A stretch of DNA of 64,000 nucleotides from Epiperipatus broadwayi. Lineage: Eukaryota > Onychophora > Udeonychophora > Euonychophora > Peripatidae. A model generated the notes under the pieces. That model searched no databases. It saw nothing but the letters and a program-made list of their open reading frames with translations, and was not told the DNA's origin. Location of the stretch: NCBI GenBank assembly GCA_028023455.1, contig JAQFVV010000028.1, positions 1,781,501 to 1,845,500 on the forward strand. Reading direction: 5' to 3'. The translations under genes and the position numbers were made by a program. This document shows, piece after piece, positions 22,304 to 33,473 of this stretch; within the stretch, counting starts at the first letter, position 1, and each line of letters opens with the position of its first letter.

Positions 22304-22404
22304 GCATTGGTGGTCGCGAGGTCAGCGCGACTGCTTTGCACTAGCAGGCATTTGCCCCGGTTGCGGGTTCGCGTCCCGGCCGATGCTATAACACTTAAAA
22401 AAAA
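22304..22404 (+). mobile_element. tRNA-derived SINE, copy 4, best cloverleaf
   Basis: Can fold as a near-complete type II tRNA. The acceptor arms GCATTGG and CCGATGC pair over seven bases. The anticodon stem CTGCT/AGCAG encloses TTGCACT. There is a long variable region, and a T arm (GCGGGTTCGCGTCCCGG). It ends with TATAACACTT and an A run instead of a pol III T run. A multi-copy family with A tails points to a SINE rather than a host tRNA gene. The closest tRNA class by shape is Leu/Ser-type, but the source tRNA is not certain. Confidence 0.75.
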
Positions 22405-23069
22405 CTATTTTTTTTTTTTTTACTTTTGATGATATATACGAACACACACACAAACATAAAGGAGAAACAAACACCTTTCAAAAGCATATTGTAAATAGTT
22501 TTTATTATATAAAACAATCTATAACAAAATCAAGTGTGAAGACAACATACTCATAGAAAACGTTAAAATTAAGTTACAAATAAATTTCATCAATATTCTT
22601 ATCAGCCTGTAAAAAAAGCAGAAGAAAAAAAAGCAGAAGAAAGGAGAAAAGAGACAGACTCATTTAAGTGGTTAATGTAAGATCTTCACACTACTTTTGT
22701 ACATAAAAATAGAAAGAATAAACAAATAAAATCATCATCTGGCATCCAAGCCTCTCTCAAAAGCATTTTTTTTTCTCAAATAAAACTATATTGTTTCCAG
22801 TTTTATAAAACAGAAACTTTCAATGGCTTCATTATAAACTGTTAGGTGAGGAAAATTCAATACTCAAAACAAAAAGTAAACGACAAAATGTGTTCTTCGA
22901 AACTTGAACACCGGAGTTTCACTAATTGAAGTATCAACAGAGGAAATATACGCAAATGTAAATACACTCATCGACATACAAAACATATATTTAGTTATTA
23001 AGACATACAAGTGCATAATGTGGCTATATATAATCAAAGACATTTATAATATAATCTGACCATATTAAA
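22405..23069. other. Unassigned AT-rich region
   Basis: Nothing recognised. Confidence 0.4.
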
Positions 23070-23130
23070 TCAGGCAAAACTCTCTATACAATAGTGGTGA
23101 TCATATGACGTTTAGTGGTTTAATCTGACC
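23070..23130. mobile_element. F1 outer-end remnant
   Basis: CAGGCAAAACTCTCTATACA followed directly by GTGATCATATGACGTTTAGT: the outer left end of F1 joined to its outer right flank, with the middle missing. It lies at the 5' edge of the LINE A copy. Confidence 0.6.
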
Positions 23131-23139
23131 ATACGTGAG

Positions 23140-24950
23140 CCTGTGCGGATTGATGTAGTTGAGAGCACCCAACTTGTATGTGAGAGGAGAAACAATAAAA
23201 AAAATCGCATTAAAAAAATTTGAATATCTTGAAATTTTGTAAAATGGTGCAAAAAAGAGTTGATAATGATATAAGAAAGTATAGTTATGAACACTGTAGA
23301 AAAAAATAAAAGTCTTAAGAGTGTAAAACAACATTTTGGTATTGGTAGGAAACACATCTGCAATAACAAAAAGAAAGAACTATTACTAAAAAGAAAGATA
23401 ACATTTCAGGCAGAAGAATTCTATCAAGAATTATATAGTAATAAAGAACAAGTACCTACTACATCTATTATATCTTCTGAGTTGCCATGAATTTTAAATA
23501 AAGTGAAACATGTAATTAAACTTATGAAGAAAGGTAAAGCTCTATGTAATGATGGAATTATAATTGATATATTAAAAGAAGCAGATGAAGAATTAGAATT
23601 TTTTTGACAAAGTTATATAACAAATATCTAAATGATAAAGATGTACCAGATGATTGGAAGAGTACATTATTAATATTAATATTTAAAGAAAGATAATAAA
23701 GAAGATATTAAAAATTATAGACCTATCAGCTTCTTGTTAGATTTATACAAAAAATTTACTAAGATAATTACAACTTGTCTATAGAGAACATTGGATTTCA
23801 ACCAACCAAAAAAAATAAGCATGATTTTAAAATGGTTTTAGTACAGTAGATTATATCCAAGTATTAAAAGAAGTTATAGAAAGGACCAATGAATATGAGT
23901 TGTCAGTATGTTTGTATTTGCAGATTATGAAAAGGCATTTGATTCTGTAAGTATAGACCCAGGATATGTCATATTCTGAAGAATATTGATAAAAATTCAA
24001 CAGAAACAATTAGATTACATAATGATACTAGGAAGATTAATATTGAGAAGGGTGTAAAACAGTGTGGCTCCATATCTTAAAAACATTTTACAGTAGTGCT
24101 GCAAGAAGTTTTCTGTTGATTAAAATGGGAAGCTAAAGGAATAAAAATAAATGAACATTATTTACATCATTTAGATTTTGAAGTTGATGTAGTTGTTTTT
24201 GAAAAGAATGCTTTAGAGCCTCGGGAAATGTTGCAGGAGTTATCAGAAGAATGTAAGAAAGTAGGACTGAAGGTAAATGTTAAAAAGACTAAAATAATGC
24301 TAAATGGATTTTCTCAAAAGATGAAAATAAAGATTGATTATGATGAGTTAGAATGAGTTAACAACTACAAATAACTTGGTCCGATTATTACGACAGATGG
24401 AAACATAATGGATTAAATTAATCATAGTATTAAACTTGGTTGGGGTGCTTTTGGTAGAAACAATACTAAAGGGAAATATGCCTATGTGTTTGAAAAGAAA
24501 AGTTTTTAATAAATGTGTTTCCCCAGTTCTTACTTATGGATCTGGGATTTGGACACTTAATAGAAGAACAATACAGAGACTTCAGACATCTCAAATAAGG
24601 TATGGAGAAATGCATGTCAGGAGTAATAAGAAGTGATTAAAATGCAATGTATGGGTAATAGAACAACAGGTGTTACTGACACCATCGAAAGAATTAAAAG
24701 ACTGAAGTAGAGTTGGGCTGGACATATTGCTAGAAATGGTAATAGATGAACAATTGAAATCTTAAACTGGATTCAAAGAGATTGTAAAAAATCTAAAAGA
24801 GGTCACATATGAGATGGATGGATGAAATAAGAATGTGTGCAAGGGTGATCTGGAGAAGAGAGACTAAAAATCAGAGAAAATTTTGAACAAGGAGAGACCT
24901 TCATTCTGCAGTAGAGTGATAATGGTTGACAATTATGATGATAATGACTG
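23140..24950 (+). pseudogene. Non-LTR retrotransposon (LINE family A), longest copy, endonuclease-reverse transcriptase type
   Basis: Broken coding region with recognisable reverse transcriptase parts in order: linker (KNKSLKSVKQHFG, then AEEFYQELYS, 23300-23440); KLMKKGKALCNDGIIIDILK (23519-23580); a PDDWKSTLLILIFK-like block and NYRPISFL (about 23645-23735); motif A FADYEKAFDSV (about 23917-23949); and motif C, normally F-A-D-D, eroded to F-E-V-D-VVVF (about 24175-24195), so one catalytic Asp is gone. Then come GLKVNVKKTKIM, a YLG block, LTYGSGIWTLNRRTI (24526-24580) and SWAGHIARNGN (about 24711-24745). Many stops and frameshifts. The endonuclease domain is missing. The family would copy RNA into DNA at the insertion site. 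Seven-odd shorter copies lie in the window. Confidence 0.85.
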
Positions 24951-25247
24951 ATCAACATTAGATAGTTATCTAGTTTCAACTATCAGTTATATATCTTAAA
25001 ATTTTTTTTGAGTGTTAAAAAAATTCAACTTTCTTTGTTTAAATTCCAATTCAAGTTTTAGTCATCACAGTAAAAGTGCTACAATTGATATATATATATG
25101 AAAAATAAAAACAAGTTAGTCACGTAACCTGCTATCACTTGTTATTTATGATCAATAGATGGCGTCTTTACCAAAACCGCCGAAACAAGTGTAAAATATT
25201 TTTACATAAACGCAAAAGGAGTCAGAATTAACTACCTCTTTCATTTT

Positions 25248-25307
25248 GCTCACCTCCAGATCAGCTGATTTCAAGCTGGTTTGCTTTCATCAGTGGAAGG
25301 ATAGAGC
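25248..25307 (-). ncRNA. Type I hammerhead ribozyme, unit 1
   Basis: Minus strand: GCTC, internal loop, CCTTCCA (stem I 5' side), CTGATGA, stem II AAGC/GCTT with loop AAACCA, GAAA, stem III ATC/GAT with loop AGCT, cleavage base C, then TGGAGG and GAGC (stem I 3' side). All core bases are present; here core position 7 is T. Confidence 0.85.
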
Positions 25308-25666
25308 TATAGAAACTAGGTCTAAAGACTGACTCCCAAGCATTTATGCAAAACGTTTATATCAGTTTGCAAGCGTGAATTTTTCAGACCGGAAAAGTCT
25401 TCAAACTCAGCCTAGCAAGCTAGATATCTATATGGGTCTGATCTCAGTTCAGTTTCACCACATAGTCAAAGTCTCTGCAATATATATCATTGCAAGAAAA
25501 CTTTAAAGGTACATTTATGAAAAATAAAAACAAGTTAGTCACGTAACCTGCTATCACTTGTTATTTATGATCAATAGATGGCGTCTTTACCAAAACCGCC
25601 GAAACAAGTGTAAAATATTTTTACATAAACGCAAAAGGAGTCAGAATTAACTACCTCTTTCATTTT

Positions 25667-25726
25667 GCTCACCTCCAGATCAGCTGATTTCAAGCTGGTT
25701 TGCTTTCGTCAGTGGAAGGATAGAGC
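25667..25726 (-). ncRNA. Type I hammerhead ribozyme, unit 2
   Basis: As in unit 1, but core position 7 is C (CTGACGA), which the hammerhead consensus tolerates. 419 bases from the unit 1 motif. Confidence 0.85.
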
Positions 25727-26298
25727 TATAGAAACTAGGTCTAAAGACTGACTCCCAAGCATTTATGCAAAACGTTTATATCAGTTTGCAAGCGTGAATT
25801 TTTCAGACCGGAAAAGTCTTCAAACTCAGCCTAGCAAGCTAGATATCTATATGGGTCTGATCTCAGTTCAGTTTCACCACATAGTCAAAGTCTCTGCAAT
25901 ATATATCATTGCAAGAAAACTTTAAAGGTACATTTATGAAAAATAAAAACAAGTTAGTCACGTAACCTGCTATCACTTGTTATTTATGATCAATAGATGG
26001 CGTCTTTACCAAAACTGCCGAAACAAGTGTAAAATATTTTTACATAAACGCAAAAGGAGTCAGAATTAACTACCCCTTTCATTTTTCATAAATGTACCTT
26101 TAAAGTTTTCTTGCAATGATATATATTGCAGAGACTTTGACTATGTGGTGAAACTGAACTGAGATCAGACCCATATAGATATCTAGCTTGCTAGGCTGAG
26201 TTTGAAGACTTTTCCTGTCTGAAAAATTCACGCTTGCAAACTGATATAAACGTTTTGCATAAATGCTTGGGAGTCAGTCTTTAGACCTAGTTTCTATA

Positions 26299-26358
26299 GC
26301 TCTATCCTTCCACTGACGAAAGCAAACCAGCTTGAAATCAGCTGATCCGGAGGTGAGC
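26299..26358 (+). ncRNA. Type I hammerhead ribozyme, unit 4 (one stem I change)
   Basis: Plus strand. The core is intact, but the base just after the cleavage site is C instead of T (CGGAGG), breaking the first stem I pair with A26312. Probably weaker than its neighbours. Confidence 0.75.
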
Positions 26359-26717
26359 AAAATGAAAGAGGTAGTTAATTCTGACTCCTTTTGCGTTTAT
26401 GTAAAAATATTTTACACTTGTTTCGGCGGGTTTGGTAAAGACGCCATCTATTGATCATAAATAACAAGTGATAGCAGGTGACGTGACTAACTTGTTTTTA
26501 TTTTTCATAAATGTACCTTTAAAGTTTTCTTGCAATGATATATATTGCAGAGACTTTGACTATGTGGTGAAACTGAACTGAGATCAGACCCATATAGATA
26601 TCTAGCTTGCTAGGCTGAGTTTGAAGACTTTTCCGGTCTGAAAAATTCACGCTTGCAAACTGATATAAACGTTTTGCATAAATGCTTGGGAGTCAGTCTT
26701 TAGACCTAGTTTCTATA

Positions 26718-26777
26718 GCTCTATCCTTCCACTGACGAAAGCAAACCAGCTTGAAATCAGCTGATCTGGAGGTGAGC
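26718..26777 (+). ncRNA. Type I hammerhead ribozyme, unit 5 (reference copy)
   Basis: Positions: outer stem I 26718-26721/26774-26777 (GCTC/GAGC); inner stem I 26725-26731/26767-26772 (CCTTCCA/TGGAGG, one bulged T); CTGACGA 26732-26738; stem II 26739-26742/26749-26752; GAAA 26753-26756; stem III A26756-C26758 with G26763-T26765; cleavage after C26766. The internal loop in stem I and the six-base loop II are placed as in hammerheads that use loop-loop contacts. Confidence 0.88.
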
Positions 26778-27134
26778 AAAATGAAAGAGGTAGTTAATTC
26801 TGACTCCTTTTGCGTTTATGTAAAAATATTTTACACTTGTTTCAGCGGTTTTGGTAAAGACGCCATCTATTGATCATAAATAACAAGTGATAGCAGGTTA
26901 CGTGACTAACTTGTTTTTATTTTTCATAAATGTACCTTTAAAGTTTTCTTGCAATGATATATATTGCAGAGACTTTGACTATGTGGTGAAACTGAACTGA
27001 GATCAGACCCATATAGATATCTAGCTTGCTAGGCTGAGTTTGAAGACTTTTCCGGTCTGAAAAATTCACGCTTGCAAACTGATAAACGTTTTGCATAAAT
27101 GCTTGGGAGTCAGTCTTTAGACCTAGTTTCTATA

Positions 27135-27194
27135 GCTCTATCCTTCCACTGACGAAAGCAAACCAGCTTGAAATCAGCTGATCTGGAGGTGAGC
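27135..27194 (+). ncRNA. Type I hammerhead ribozyme, unit 6
   Basis: Same structure as the 26718 copy, 417 bases downstream (a two-base TA deletion lies between). Core and all three stems are intact. The unit is cut off shortly after, near 27292. Confidence 0.85.
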
Positions 27195-27296
27195 AAAATG
27201 AAAGAGGTAGTTAATTCTGACTCCTTTTGCGTTTATGTAAAAATATTTTACACTTGTTTCGGCGGTTTTGGTAAAGACGCCATCTATTGATCATAT

Positions 27297-28299
27297 ATAT
27301 ATATATATATGCAAGCATTTACAATATATAAGTATGTCTATATTCAGTAGGTTCAGTGAAATGGTTTCTGGTGGCTAGTTTTTTTGTCCAAGCTGCCTGC
27401 AATATCTTCTCTCTGAATTAGTGAATGTTTACAAGGTGATATAATTTAGATATCCACAATAACCATTTTAAGCCCCTATTGTGTTATTACATTATAATGT
27501 TAAATGTGACAATGTTTTTCATATCTTCCTCATGATGGGATAATCTGCTCTATTTATTTGTTTTAATTGCAAAAAGTTGCAATTGATATATCTATTATAA
27601 TTTAACTATATATGATGGAATATTCATGAAACATGATCATGATATCAAATATTTTGCAAGATTTATTGTTTTTATGGAGAAGATTGAAGATGATCTATGA
27701 AGGCACAAAACATGCTGCTACACATTACATATCATAATATGTCATCAAGACTTACTAATGTCAAAAGCTTTTTTGTGTAAATAGATCAACTATTTTGCTA
27801 TGTAACATATGTAATGATTCAAAAGATATTACTCTAGGTAGTGTGGGGATAAGCCAGTAGAGTCACACTATATATCTATTATAAATTAACTAATGAATGA
27901 AATTTTATCCAGGTTCATTTGTGTATAATTTACTGTAGTAAAATATATATACCATCATTTTGGCTGAGTGACTTTAGTTATCAATGTTCCAAGAACAACA
28001 TTCTTGTGTTTGAGAGTATCCTCAGCACCCAACATGACATTGTTAAACTACTATAAGATCAGAATGGGACATATATTAAGGGTAGAAATCCTTTCTCTTT
28101 AATTACATATGATTTCTGCACTTAGTAAATAGAATTGAATATTATACTGAAGCTTCTGGTGGAAGCATATATGTAAATAAAGTTCTTGAAAGACAGATGG
28201 CATCATCTGTCTTTTAAAGAGTGTATTTGCATACATACCTCACAGGAAGTTTGGGTTACTTCCTCTTCAGTTACATATAATCTGAAACTTATTATATAT
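27297..28299. other. Unassigned AT-rich region
   Basis: No recognised feature; ends in an ATTATATAT stretch in which the LTR element is inserted. Confidence 0.4.
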
Positions 28300-30527
28300 T
28301 GTAACGATCCGGAGAATATGACTTAACGTAAACTGCACTACGGGGCGCCATCTAGGCATTTGAACCTAGAAAAATTTATAAAGTAGGCAGATACGTAAGT
28401 CAAAAAAAAAAAATTTTTTTTTTTTTTTTTTAAATTTTGATTCCGGTCGTTAGCCCATGTCACTAGCTCAGGGAGTAGCAGAGATTTAATAATATCATAT
28501 CTTATCTAATTAGATTTCAACATTAAAAAATAAATAAAATAAGCCACTGCCAGTAATTAATCCTACAAACATTTATTTATGCACATATATATAAGATTTA
28601 AAATTATTTTAGTATTAGTTTTACATTTTAACATTATTTTTAACTTTGATTCTTGACTTTAATTTACATTTAAATTTCTATTATATTATAAGTTTACATT
28701 TTAATTAAGTTCGCACAGATGGGATTATAAAAGCTTGTTATAATAAGTTGCTATAGATCGGTTACATAGATTACACGGTTAAAAACATTCCAAAGTAAAC
28801 ATAAGCGATCAAAATATAAAATTATTGATTACTGACAATTGCGGAGGGAAATTTATATGTAACCCAATAGTATTCACCATAAGATACTTGCATTGTCACC
28901 AATAACTTAAAAGACATCCGAATAAATACATTTTAGATACTCACCGTAAGGTATCATTATTTATCGAATGTCTATATATTTTGATCAAATATGAAAACGC
29001 AAAACATAGTTAACCGATAAACAATCCATGCAAGCATCTATAAACAACTTAAATTTAATGCATTTTTATTTAGGGTCGAGTATGAATACTACATAGATTT
29101 GCATTGAAATTAAAATATTCTATCCCTATTTAACCTTAGGCTAAAATTCGCAGTCAAACTGGCATCAATCCATCTGATACATCGATGTATTCAATGTAAT
29201 ACGAAATACGGCAGCACCAAAAGAATTAAGAAAAGACATTGACTCTCAATCAGATAGGAATATTACATCTATCTAACGAGAAGAACAATAAAAAAAAAAC
29301 TCCATAGAAAGGAACTGCGTTCTCCGTCTTATAATTCCTTCCATAGGCAAACGGGTGAGTGCGGCGTATATATAAACGATTCTGCCAGTAGCGAATCTCC
29401 GATTACATTTACTAACTACATCAATATATCCAATCCATTGACCCAATCTCACAACGACATAAATAACCTAAGATTACCCTCCACTAATATAACTTTACAA
29501 ATCTATACAGCCATTCACGCCCGACTTAAGTTTAACATTTTTATAATTAATTTAACGGAAAACAACAATCATAATAAAACTTAAAGAACAAAAAATAAAT
29601 AAATGGAAATGATTTTACAAAATAAATAAGAAAAAAAAATACATCAAATAACATTATTAATGAAGAATTTAGTTTGGTCAGATAGGATTCTATTGCATTA
29701 TTTATTAAAAAGTTTTAAAATTTAGAGTTCTTATTGTTTCAAGTGAATATATAAGTTCTTACGATTTTAAAACGTCCAACTTTATCCGTTGCTTGCCATG
29801 AACGTAAATTCCCACGCCGTCCTAAAATTGGTATCCATTTAGCCGTTGTTTTATTTATTCATTCGGAGGTTTTTTAATTTAGTTGGTCCTCAATGTAGGA
29901 AACGATAGTTCATTTCTCCCTTCTTTAACAGCTGAAAGAATTGACCGTGCGTCTGTCAATTCCTCCAACTCCGGACTACTACATATAGTCACATCGTAAT
30001 AATCAATTTCCAGTCACTGATTAATAATTTCCAAATTTTCCTTTTATATTAATGTGAAGGATTGAATTTACATTACGTCACCGATGCGATGGTCCTTTCG
30101 CTGCGGTCCGATTCCATAGGGATTTCTTCTTATTTGCTAACAGTTTTTATTGTTTACTTATCTGACCGGTGTTTTTACATTTAAATGCCGAAGGCTGGTT
30201 TACATTTAACTAATTAACAATCATTTCCATTTCTGATTAATTAACCTGTTTTCCAAATCAAAAATATATTTAAAGATAAATTTAAAGATATAATTTCATC
30301 TCCAAATCTTTTTAAAATTTAGTTTTAAAATACTTTTTCTTTAATAAAGTTTTATTTTAATAATTTTTCATTATCTGTGCGATTTAATATATAAGAGTTT
30401 AAGATGATATTTAATTTCCATTTTTAATTCTTAAAGAAAATTTTTAAATGCGAACTTTTTAATTTACTTTCATGTTTAATAAATAAATAAAAAAACAACA
30501 ATGTAACGAACGTCTGTGCTCGTTACA
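28300..30527 (+). mobile_element. Left long terminal repeat (2228 bp)
   Basis: Begins TGTAACGATCCGG and ends TCGTTACA, so it has the TG...CA ends of an LTR. Nearly identical to 31261-33431. It carries a long A/T hairpin at about 28403-28432, a TATA-like block (GCGTATATATAAACG, about 29363-29377), and a 3'-terminal hairpin in which TGTAACGA (30502-30509) pairs with TCGTTACA at the very end. No ORF. Strand is provisional because no polyprotein exists to orient it. Confidence 0.75.
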
Positions 30528-31260
30528 TATCAGTAAAGTTACTTAAAAAAAAATGATCAAAAAAAAAATATTTTACTTAGGGTTAGTAATTACGGTACAC
30601 GATTGACGAAGACATTTACAAAACATCCGGTTAATAATTTTACAAAAAGACTATATACAAAAAGAAAAATGTTTACCATCGCTTACCTAAGGACCGTTTA
30701 CGTTTACACCCCTCCCCACAAGTGTTCTATTTTATTTTATACATTTTATTTTTACATACGGCATGACAAGCAAGTTATTTAAATTATTTATTTAAGAAGG
30801 TTGCATTGAACTAAATACGTTTTGAAAGATAATGGATTTATACGTGTATATTTGCAGCACAATTATACATACCACCAACTTATTTATGACTGATTAAAAT
30901 GCTTAAATAGGATTACACTGAAGTAAATTCCCAACGGTACTCATCGTAAGGTACCACATTTCGATCATAAACTTATGTGGCTGTGCGCGCCTATACACGA
31001 TAAAGCATAATATATATCAACAAAAAAAAACATATTTATTGCAACCTTTTGACTTTTTTTTTTTTTTTAACGAAATACAGTTTAAAATTATTTATACTTT
31101 CTCGTGTTTAATATATGTGCTATTTCTTTTACTGGCAGAGCTTTTATAGGATTTAAAGTATACGACTTTATGTAAACAGATAAAATGTTTCATTTTGAGA
31201 AGAATTTGTTCAGGGTATACGTGGTTTATTAAAGATCGGCCCCAGATTGGGAAAGCCAGT
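30528..31260. mobile_element. Internal region of the LTR element, non-coding
   Basis: Only 733 bases between the two long repeats. It has no gag, pol or other ORF, no clear primer-binding site (the first bases TATCAGTAAAGTTAC do not start TGG), and no obvious polypurine tract before 31261. It holds TACTCATCGTAAGGTACCA (about 30938-30956), an echo of a motif in the repeats. The architecture matches a non-autonomous element (LARD-like, but with very short inner part). Confidence 0.6.
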
Positions 31261-33431
31261 TGTAACGATCCGGTGAATGGAGACTTCATGTTCACTGCAC
31301 TACGAGGCGCCATCTAGGCATTTGAACCTAGAAAAATTTATAAAGTAGGCAGATACGTCAGTCAAAAAAAAAAAAATTTTTTTTTTTTTAAATTTTGATT
31401 CCGGTCGTTAGCCCATGTCACTAGCTCAGTGGAATAGCAGAGATTTAATAAGATAATCTAAGAGTATATATAAAAAAAGGAATAAAATAAGCCACTGCCA
31501 GTAATTAACATACAAACATTTATTTATGCACATATATATAAGATTTAAAATTATTTTAGTATTAGTTTTACATTTTAACATTATTTTAACTTTACCTTAG
31601 ATTTTAATTTACATTTTAATTTCTATTATATTATAAGTTTACATTTTAATTAAGTTCGCACAGATGGGATTATAAAAGCTTGTTATAATAAGTTGCTATA
31701 GATCGGTTACATAGATTACACGGTTAAAAACATTCCAAAGTAAGCATAAGCGATCAGAATATAAAATTATTGATTACTGACAATTTCGGAGGGAAATTTA
31801 TATGTAACCCAATAATATTCACCATAAGATACTTGCATTGTCACTCACCGTAAGGTATCATTATTTATCGAATGTCTATATATTTTGATCAAATATGAAA
31901 ACGCAAAACATAGTTAACCGATAAACAATCTATGCAAGCGTCTATAAACAACTTAAATTTAATGCATTTTTATTTAAGGTCGAGTATGAATACTACATAG
32001 ATTTGCATTGAAATTAAAATATTCTATCCCTATTTAACCTTAGGCTAAAATTCGCAGTCAAACTGGCATCAATCCATCTGATACTTCGATGTATTCAATG
32101 TAATACGAAATACGGCAGCACCAAAAGAATTAAGAAAAGACATTGACTCTCAATCAGATAGGAATATTACATCTATCTAACGAGAAGAACAATAAAAAAA
32201 AAACTCCATAGAAAGGAACTGCGTTCTCCGTCTTATAATTCCTTCCATAGGCAAACGGGTGAGTGCGGCGTATATATAAACGATTCTTCCAGTAGCGAAT
32301 CTCCGATTACATTTACTAACTACATCAATATATCCAATCCATTGACCCAATCTCACAACGACATAAATAACCTAAGATTACCCTCCCCTAATATAACTTT
32401 ACAAATCTATACAGCCATTCACGCCCGACTTAAGTTTAACATTTTTATAATTAATTTAACGGAAAACAACAATCATAATAAAATTTAAAGAACAAAAAAT
32501 AAATAAATGGAAATGATTTTACAAAATAAATAAGAAAAAAAAATACATCAAATAACATTATTAATGAAGAATTTAGTTTGGTCAGATAGGATTCTATTGC
32601 ATTATTTATTAAAAAGTTTTAAAATTTAGAGTTCTTATTGTTTCAAGTGAATATATAAGTTCTTACGATTTTAAAACGTCCAACTTTATCCGTTGCTTGC
32701 CATAAACGTAAATTCCCACGCCGTCCTGAAATTGGTATCCATTTAGCCGTTGTTTTATTTATTCATTCGGAGGTTTTTTAATTTAGTTGGTCCTCAATGT
32801 AGGAAACGATAGTTCATTTCTCCCTTCTTTAACAGCTGAAAGAATTGACCGTGCGTCTGTCAATTCCTCCAACTCCGAACTACTACATATAGTCACATCG
32901 TAATAATCAATTTCCAGTCACTGATTAATAATTTCCAAATTTTCCTTTTATATTAATGTGAAGGATTGAATTTACATTACGTCACCGATGCGATGGTCCT
33001 TTCGCTGCGGTCCGATTCCATAGGGATTTCTTCTTATTTGCTAACAGTTTTTATTGTTTACTTATCTGACCGGTGTTTTTACATTTAAATGCCGAAGGCT
33101 GGTTTACATTTAACTAATTAACAATCATTTCCATTTCTGATTAATTAACCTGTTTTCCAAATCAAAAATATATTTAAAGATAAATTTAAAGATATAATTT
33201 CATCTCCAAATCTTTTTAAAATTTAGTTTTAAAATACTTTTTCTTTAATAAAGTTTTATTTTAATAATTTTTCATTATCTGTGCGATTTAATATATAAGA
33301 GTTTAAGATGATATTTACTTTCCATTTTTAATTCTTAAAGAAAATTTTTAAATGCGAACTTTTTCATTTACTTTCATGTTTAATAAATAAATAAAAAAAC
33401 AACAATGTAACGAACGTCTGTGCTCGTTACA
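31261..33431 (+). mobile_element. Right long terminal repeat (2171 bp)
   Basis: Same as 28300-30527 apart from scattered substitutions and a deletion of about 45 bases (after 31845) between two TCAC copies. Ends TCGTTACA at 33431, followed by ATATAT. The left flank also ends ATATAT, so a 4-6 bp target duplication is possible but hidden in a TA microsatellite. Similarity between the repeats implies fairly recent insertion. Confidence 0.75.
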
Positions 33432-33472
<41 letters not shown>

Positions 33473-33473
33473 C
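33432..33473. repeat. TA/TG microsatellite
   Basis: (TA)n followed by (TG)n right after the LTR element. Confidence 0.9.

Larger units (their letters stand above)
25090..27296. mobile_element. Inverted tandem array of 419-bp hammerhead-bearing units
   Basis: Units run head-to-tail in one orientation (about 25098-25516, 25517-25935, and a part unit to about 26080), then switch at about 26080-26090 to the opposite orientation (about 26085-26503, 26504-26922, and a part unit to about 27292). Copies are nearly identical, differing at single sites, so the array is young or homogenised. Unit landmarks are GATGGCGTCTTTACCAAAAC, CAGACCGGAAAAGTCTTC and TATGGGTCTGATCTCAGTTC. TA runs flank both sides. 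No ORF. Each full unit carries one hammerhead ribozyme, oriented leftward in the left half and rightward in the right half. PLE terminal repeats and retrozymes both occur as such tandem units; no PLE protein is present here. Confidence 0.85.

Noticed and set aside
22304-22404. Functional tRNA gene
   Set aside because: Folds well, but has four sister copies with A tails and no T-run terminator, so a SINE is more likely.
23101-23369. Two 84-85 residue ORFs on the minus strand
   Set aside because: Antisense shadow of the LINE A linker region; hydrophobic composition comes from the AT-rich complement.
25090-27296. CRISPR array
   Set aside because: Repeats are tandem 419-bp units with no unique spacers, in a eukaryotic context.
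31092-31313. 73-residue minus-strand ORF
   Set aside because: Crosses the border between the LTR element interior and the right repeat; no family resemblance.
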